Below are positions 54,916 to 58,270 of a stretch of DNA of 58,270 bases, piece after piece. Origin of the DNA: Zetaproteobacteria bacterium (GTDB lineage: Bacteria > Pseudomonadota > Zetaproteobacteria > Mariprofundales > Mariprofundaceae); assembly GCA_003696795.1 (NCBI GenBank), contig RFFT01000012.1:1-58270 (forward strand). Direction: 5' to 3'. A program made the translations under genes and the position numbers. Below the pieces are notes generated by a model. It did not search any database. It saw only the letters and a list, made by a program, of their open reading frames with translations, and was not told the origin of the DNA. Every line of letters begins with the position of its first letter. Positions within the stretch are counted from its first letter, which is position 1.

Positions 54916-55706
54916 AAATCGTCAGTTGTAATATCAACGGCATCCGTTCCGCCGCCAGTAAAGGGTTCTTCGACTGGTTCGCGGAGAACGGAGCGGACAT
55001 ACTCTGTCTGCAGGAAATCAAGGCCCAAACCCATCAAATCCCCAAGGCAGCCCACCTTGCCGGCTATGAAACGTTCTTTCTACCCGCTGAGCGACCGGGC
55101 TATGCCGGCGTGGCGCTGTACTCACGCAGATCACCCGATACCATCTGGCATGGCATCCAGCAATTGGATCCGAACCAGGACTGGCAAACCTTCGATGCGG
55201 AAGGGCGCTATCTACAAGCCGACTTTGGCAGCCTCTCGGTTATCAGCGTGTATTTCCCCTCCGGCTCCAGCACCCATGCACGACAGGCGCGCAAGATGGT
55301 CTTTCTGGAACGCTTTCTGCCATTCATCCAACGTCTACACCAGCAAGGGCGCGAACTGATCATCTGTGGAGACATCAACATTGCCCACCAACGCATCGAC
55401 CTCAAGAACTGGCGCGGTAACCAGAAGAATTCCGGCTTTCTGCCCGAGGAGCGGGCCTGGTTTGGGCGTCTGCTCGATAGCGGATTCGTGGACGTCTTCC
55501 GTCATTTGTATCCGCAGCGCGAAGCCTATTCGTGGTGGTCCAACCGAGGACAAGCGCGGGCCAAAGATGTCGGCTGGCGCATCGATTATCATCTCTGCAC
55601 GCGCGCAATCGCCGCCGCGGCGACCGGCGCAGGCATGCACGACCGCCACCAGCGCTTTTCAGACCATACACCGATCTGGGCAACGTTCGACTACCCGGGC
55701 TTCTGA
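54912..55706 (+). CDS. xthA: Exodeoxyribonuclease III
   Basis: A 264-residue AP endonuclease/3' exonuclease of base excision repair. NINGIRSAASKGF, Glu35 in CLQEIKAQ, GDINIAHQRIDLKN, the family WWSNRGQARAKDVGWRIDYHL and catalytic SDHTPIWATF are present. The start is a TTG at 54912 that overlaps the preceding stop (TTGA). The end overlaps convergent apaH by 16 bases. Confidence 0.95.
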   Translation: MKIVSCNINGIRSAASKGFFDWFAENGADILCLQEIKAQTHQIPKAAHLAGYETFFLPAERPGYAGVALYSRRSPDTIWHGIQQLDPNQDWQTFDAEGRYLQADFGSLSVISVYFPSGSSTHARQARKMVFLERFLPFIQRLHQQGRELIICGDINIAHQRIDLKNWRGNQKNSGFLPEERAWFGRLLDSGFVDVFRHLYPQREAYSWWSNRGQARAKDVGWRIDYHLCTRAIAAAATGAGMHDRHQRFSDHTPIWATFDYPGF

Positions 55707-56527
55707 CACGCCTCACAGGGCTGACTGGCCACGATACGGTAATGTCCTCCGGACATGAGCTCGGCCAAAGTCAGCGTCCCGCCCCACACACAGCCGGAAT
55801 CTAGCCCCAGCACATGAGGTTGATCGAGCACCAATCCCCGCGCCGCCCAATGGCCAAATACGATGCGCATTTCTCCGCGCCACCGCAGGCTTGGGTGGGC
55901 ATACCATGGCGCATCCCCCTCGCGCGCACTCGCTCCAGCACGGACGCGCCAGTTGAACCGCCCCTCAGCCGTACAATAGCGCGCACGGGTAAAGACCGCC
56001 GCATCAAACAACGCACGCTCCGCCACATCGTCCGGCGCCCATTCCGGCGCTCGCCGCCGCGCCAGCATCACGCACCATTTACGCCATTCCGGACCACGCA
56101 AACGCTGCTCCACAGCCTGGGCCCGCCGTTGCACCTCCGCGATATTCCATGCCGGATGCAGTCCGGCATGCACCATACACCAACCCAGGGAGCGATCCCG
56201 ATGGACAAGGGGACGATGTCTGAGCCATTCGCACAGCGCGTCCCGGTCGTCCGCCTCCCGAACCTCCCGCAGGCAATCAGGCCATCGCGCATCCGCTGAC
56301 GCCGCCATCAACCCAAGCAATGACAGGTCATGGTTGCCCAGCACAGCAACGCATGCCGAACCCAGTTCCTTGAGCAGCCGCAGCACCGCCAGCGAATCCG
56401 GACCGCGATTGACCAGATCGCCGACACACCACAGCTGGTCGCATGCGGGATCGAAAGCAACGCGATCGAGCAGCCGCTTGAGCGGCTGTACACACCCTTG
56501 GATATCGCCGACCGCGTAAATACTCAT
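55691..56527 (-). CDS. apaH: Bis(5'-nucleosyl)-tetraphosphatase, symmetrical (ApaH)
   Basis: A 278-residue metallophosphatase that splits Ap4A to two ADP. It also removes Np4 caps from RNA in E. coli. GDIQGC, CVGDLVNRGPDSLAVLRLL, VLGNHDLSLLG and MVHAGLHPAW are the metal motifs, followed by FGHWAARGLV and LDSGCVWGGTLTLA. The start overlaps the rdgC stop (ATGA), so the two genes are coupled. Confidence 0.95.
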   Translation of the reverse strand: MSIYAVGDIQGCVQPLKRLLDRVAFDPACDQLWCVGDLVNRGPDSLAVLRLLKELGSACVAVLGNHDLSLLGLMAASADARWPDCLREVREADDRDALCEWLRHRPLVHRDRSLGWCMVHAGLHPAWNIAEVQRRAQAVEQRLRGPEWRKWCVMLARRRAPEWAPDDVAERALFDAAVFTRARYCTAEGRFNWRVRAGASAREGDAPWYAHPSLRWRGEMRIVFGHWAARGLVLDQPHVLGLDSGCVWGGTLTLAELMSGGHYRIVASQPCEACQKPG

Positions 56528-57426
56528 CCTAAGGCATCCATCGCGCCCAGCAATGCAGGTATCAACTCGCCCAGCTCGGCACCCATGATCGCGAAATCGG
56601 CATCGAATTGGGTACGCGCATCGGTCGCTTCCGCCGCCGCCTGGTCCACCAGCTCGCTGTCAAAGCGAATCCGCCGCAACGATAAATCATCATGCAACAC
56701 GAACGACACCCGCTCTCGCCATCTCATCGCCAGTTTGTACACCGAACGTCCCGCCAACACATGCGCGCGCACCTCGTCAGAATCCATATCCACATGCTGG
56801 CAACGAATCACCGCGCCATTTTTATCCGCCGCCCTCAACTCGCATGCGTCTTCAATCATAAAATCGGGCGGCAGGGATGGTTCATCCAACAGCCAGCGTG
56901 TCATTGCCGATTCCGGCGATACAGCCGGTTGCGGCACCACCACCGGCAACTGCCCCACGCAACGGCGCAACAGCGCGATCAATTCCTCGCTTTTTTTGGC
57001 CGAGGCCGCATTCACCACCAGCCAGCCAGCACGTCCATCGATATAGGCCCAGGTATGGCTGGCCTTGACCAGGGCGCGCGGCAACAACTCGCGCAGCAAT
57101 TGTTCGCGCAGCTCCGCCCGTTCGCGCCGCCCGACCTTGCGTCCCGTTTCCTGCTCGATCTCAAACACCTTGGCAGCCAGCTGCTCACGCATGAGCGAGG
57201 GCGGAAGCACCTTGTCTTCCCGTCGCAAACAGACCATCAGGCGACCGTCCGTGTCATGCACCAACATCTGGCCATCCAACCCCAACGGACGACTCCACCC
57301 CTCACAGGCTGGCTCCAACTGACCGCACGGACGGGCCTTGCGCTGAGCCAGCGCTTGATCGAGCTGTTCAGCCGTGTACTTAAACGGTTCCTCAAAACGA
57401 TAGAAATGAATGTTTCTGAACCACAT
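56524..57426 (-). CDS. rdgC: Recombination-associated protein RdgC
   Basis: A 300-residue DNA-binding ring protein that limits RecA action. It begins MWFRNIHFYRF, with LPRALVKASHTWAYID and LVVNAASAKKSEELIALLR, all RdgC signatures. The ATG at 57426 follows AAGGAA; upstream in-frame codons have no homology. The 99-base gap to the OmpA-domain gene upstream shows no clear terminator or promoter. Confidence 0.94.
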   Translation of the reverse strand: MWFRNIHFYRFEEPFKYTAEQLDQALAQRKARPCGQLEPACEGWSRPLGLDGQMLVHDTDGRLMVCLRREDKVLPPSLMREQLAAKVFEIEQETGRKVGRRERAELREQLLRELLPRALVKASHTWAYIDGRAGWLVVNAASAKKSEELIALLRRCVGQLPVVVPQPAVSPESAMTRWLLDEPSLPPDFMIEDACELRAADKNGAVIRCQHVDMDSDEVRAHVLAGRSVYKLAMRWRERVSFVLHDDLSLRRIRFDSELVDQAAAEATDARTQFDADFAIMGAELGELIPALLGAMDALG

Positions 57427-57525
57427 GGAATGCTGTTCCTTGTTGTGCAACCTGGCCCGACGATGGACTCGCCTGCCGGACGGCAAAGGTACAACAAGCG
57501 GGATAAAAGACCATCCCGTGATGCA

Positions 57526-58209
57526 TCAATGAAAAGTAATCACCACGCGTCGGTTCTGCACCTGGCAGGCTTCCTCTTTGCTCGTGGTGCATCGCGGCTG
57601 CTCCTCGCCAAAACTGCGGATTGCCACATCCTCTTGCCGCACACCCTCCGCAACCAAATACTCCCGCACGGCTTCCGCCATCCGTTCCCCGCGAATCAGG
57701 TTGTATTCCCGCGGGCCGCGCCCGTCCGTGTGTCCATCGAGACGGAAACGCGGCGAGGCGCCTCGTTGCCGCAGGCGGCGGTAGGCCCGGACATACCGGT
57801 CCAGCTCACGCCTGGCCTCATCGGAGAGCTGGAACGAATCCCGCCCGAACCGGATTTCGCCCCGCTCCGGCACGATGGGCGCTGCGATCCTGAAAGAGAG
57901 CGGCGTGCAGGTCCCTCGCGTTTCCACATGCGCCAGCACATGGAACCGATCCCCCACGGAAGCGCCCTCCAGCGCCGCCCGGTTCTCCCGATCATACACC
58001 TCAAAGATTCTTCCCCGCAGCTTCTCCCCGGCCATTTTGCCGCCGGGCACGGATCGTTCCGTGTCCGGGTGGGTTGGAATGAAGCGGAAGCGATACGTTT
58101 CGTCTTCGGCCTCCTTCACTTGCGGCGTGGAAACGATCTCGGCCACCCCTTCGACATCGACATAATCGCACCGTCCGCCGGCTACCTGGCTCCAGTCCCT
58201 TCGGACCAT
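57526..58209 (-). CDS. OmpA-family protein, N-terminus probably lost
   Basis: A 227-residue frame from an ATG at 58209. The C-terminal half is a peptidoglycan-binding OmpA domain: EIRFGRDSFQLSDEARREL, GHTDGRG at 159-165, NLIRGERMAEAVREYLV, SFGEEQP and NRRV. The first half (about 15-110) is a beta-rich region of unknown type. No signal peptide precedes it. The first dozen codons fall in a stretch that encodes a transposase helix-turn-helix in another frame, so the original start is probably lost and the present ATG accidental. It may be a truncated gene. Confidence 0.7.
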   Translation of the reverse strand: MVRRDWSQVAGGRCDYVDVEGVAEIVSTPQVKEAEDETYRFRFIPTHPDTERSVPGGKMAGEKLRGRIFEVYDRENRAALEGASVGDRFHVLAHVETRGTCTPLSFRIAAPIVPERGEIRFGRDSFQLSDEARRELDRYVRAYRRLRQRGASPRFRLDGHTDGRGPREYNLIRGERMAEAVREYLVAEGVRQEDVAIRSFGEEQPRCTTSKEEACQVQNRRVVITFH

Positions 58210-58270
58210 ACCGTTCCATACGAGCCTTCCAGCGGTAATAGGTCGGTCTGCTTACACCCACAACACGGCA
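58175..58270 (-). mobile_element. Transposase N-terminal helix-turn-helix fragment (IS481/IS3-like), truncated by window
   Basis: Read on the minus strand from the window edge, the frame gives CRVVGVSRPTYYRWKARM, then ERYGPKGLEPGSRR. This is the leucine/HTH segment at the N-terminus of many IS481- and IS3-type transposases. The frame stays open to about 58001 but homology seems to stop near 58175, where the OmpA-type sequence begins. The rest of the element, if any, lies to the right of the window. Confidence 0.6.

Overview
The window is a gene-dense piece (about 60% G+C by eye) of a proteobacterial chromosome. It most resembles the Gammaproteobacteria/Acidithiobacillia. The evidence is the FimV homologue next to asd and truA, LolA, RdgC, ApaH, NrdR after glyA, and a HisZ-type regulatory subunit. 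A Calvin-cycle-type sugar-phosphate cluster suggests a chemolithoautotroph. Its order (inositol-phosphatase-like gene, class II FBPase, transketolase, GAPDH, PGK, pyruvate kinase, Calvin-subtype class II aldolase) recalls, from memory, the cbb3 operon of Acidithiobacillus ferrooxidans. RuBisCO is not in the window, so autotrophy is inferred. No rRNA, tRNA or CRISPR array was recognised.

Layout: 1-3087 holds the end of a peptide-type ABC transporter operon (binding-protein C-terminus, a DUF2905 protein, two permeases) followed by tadA. 3065-14157 is the carbon block: a lipoprotein and a PPi-dependent phosphofructokinase on the minus strand, then the plus-strand sugar-phosphate operon ending in a strong terminator. 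14155-19966 holds two transporters (UMF1-type MFS, DASS symporter), SuhB and an orphan hybrid histidine kinase. 19875-27408 is a long minus-strand run glyA-nrdR-leuB-asd-fimV-(EcfT-like protein)-truA. 27506-30780 holds rplS with a SPOUT-type methyltransferase, and divergent miaA-hflX. 30782-33256 is a nitrogen operon (TorF-type porin, PII, AmtB) behind a textbook sigma-54 promoter. 33414-43533 contains argB, crcB, rarA, and a tightly coupled pyrE-RNase J-ftsK-lolA run followed by a FadL-type gene, with a divergent HAD phosphatase. 43530-48551 is serC and serA-hisZ-purA. 48669-51401 is an arsenic island (arsR, acr3, arsJ). 51450-57426 holds a GT39 glycosyltransferase, rnd-(unknown)-xthA and rdgC-apaH. 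The right edge has an OmpA-domain gene whose N-terminal end abuts a transposase fragment.

How the parts work together: the FBPase, transketolase, GAPDH, PGK and aldolase cover most of the regenerative and reductive Calvin-cycle steps. Pyruvate kinase draws off carbon, and the divergent PPi-PFK offers a reversible fructose-phosphate/bisphosphate step. PII, AmtB and the porin form a nitrogen-limitation response. The arsenic genes pair arsenite efflux (Acr3) with ArsJ, which exports 1-arseno-3-phosphoglycerate. The GAPDH that makes this substrate is not beside arsJ, and the only one in the window is the gene in the carbon operon.

No wholly new multi-gene system is evident. The most notable points are the sigma-54 promoter in front of a TorF-type porin, ArsJ without its usual GAPDH partner, the repeated ATATCCG palindrome inside the ars operon, the apparently leaderless HAD gene, the SPOUT methyltransferase beside rplS, and the IS/OmpA junction.
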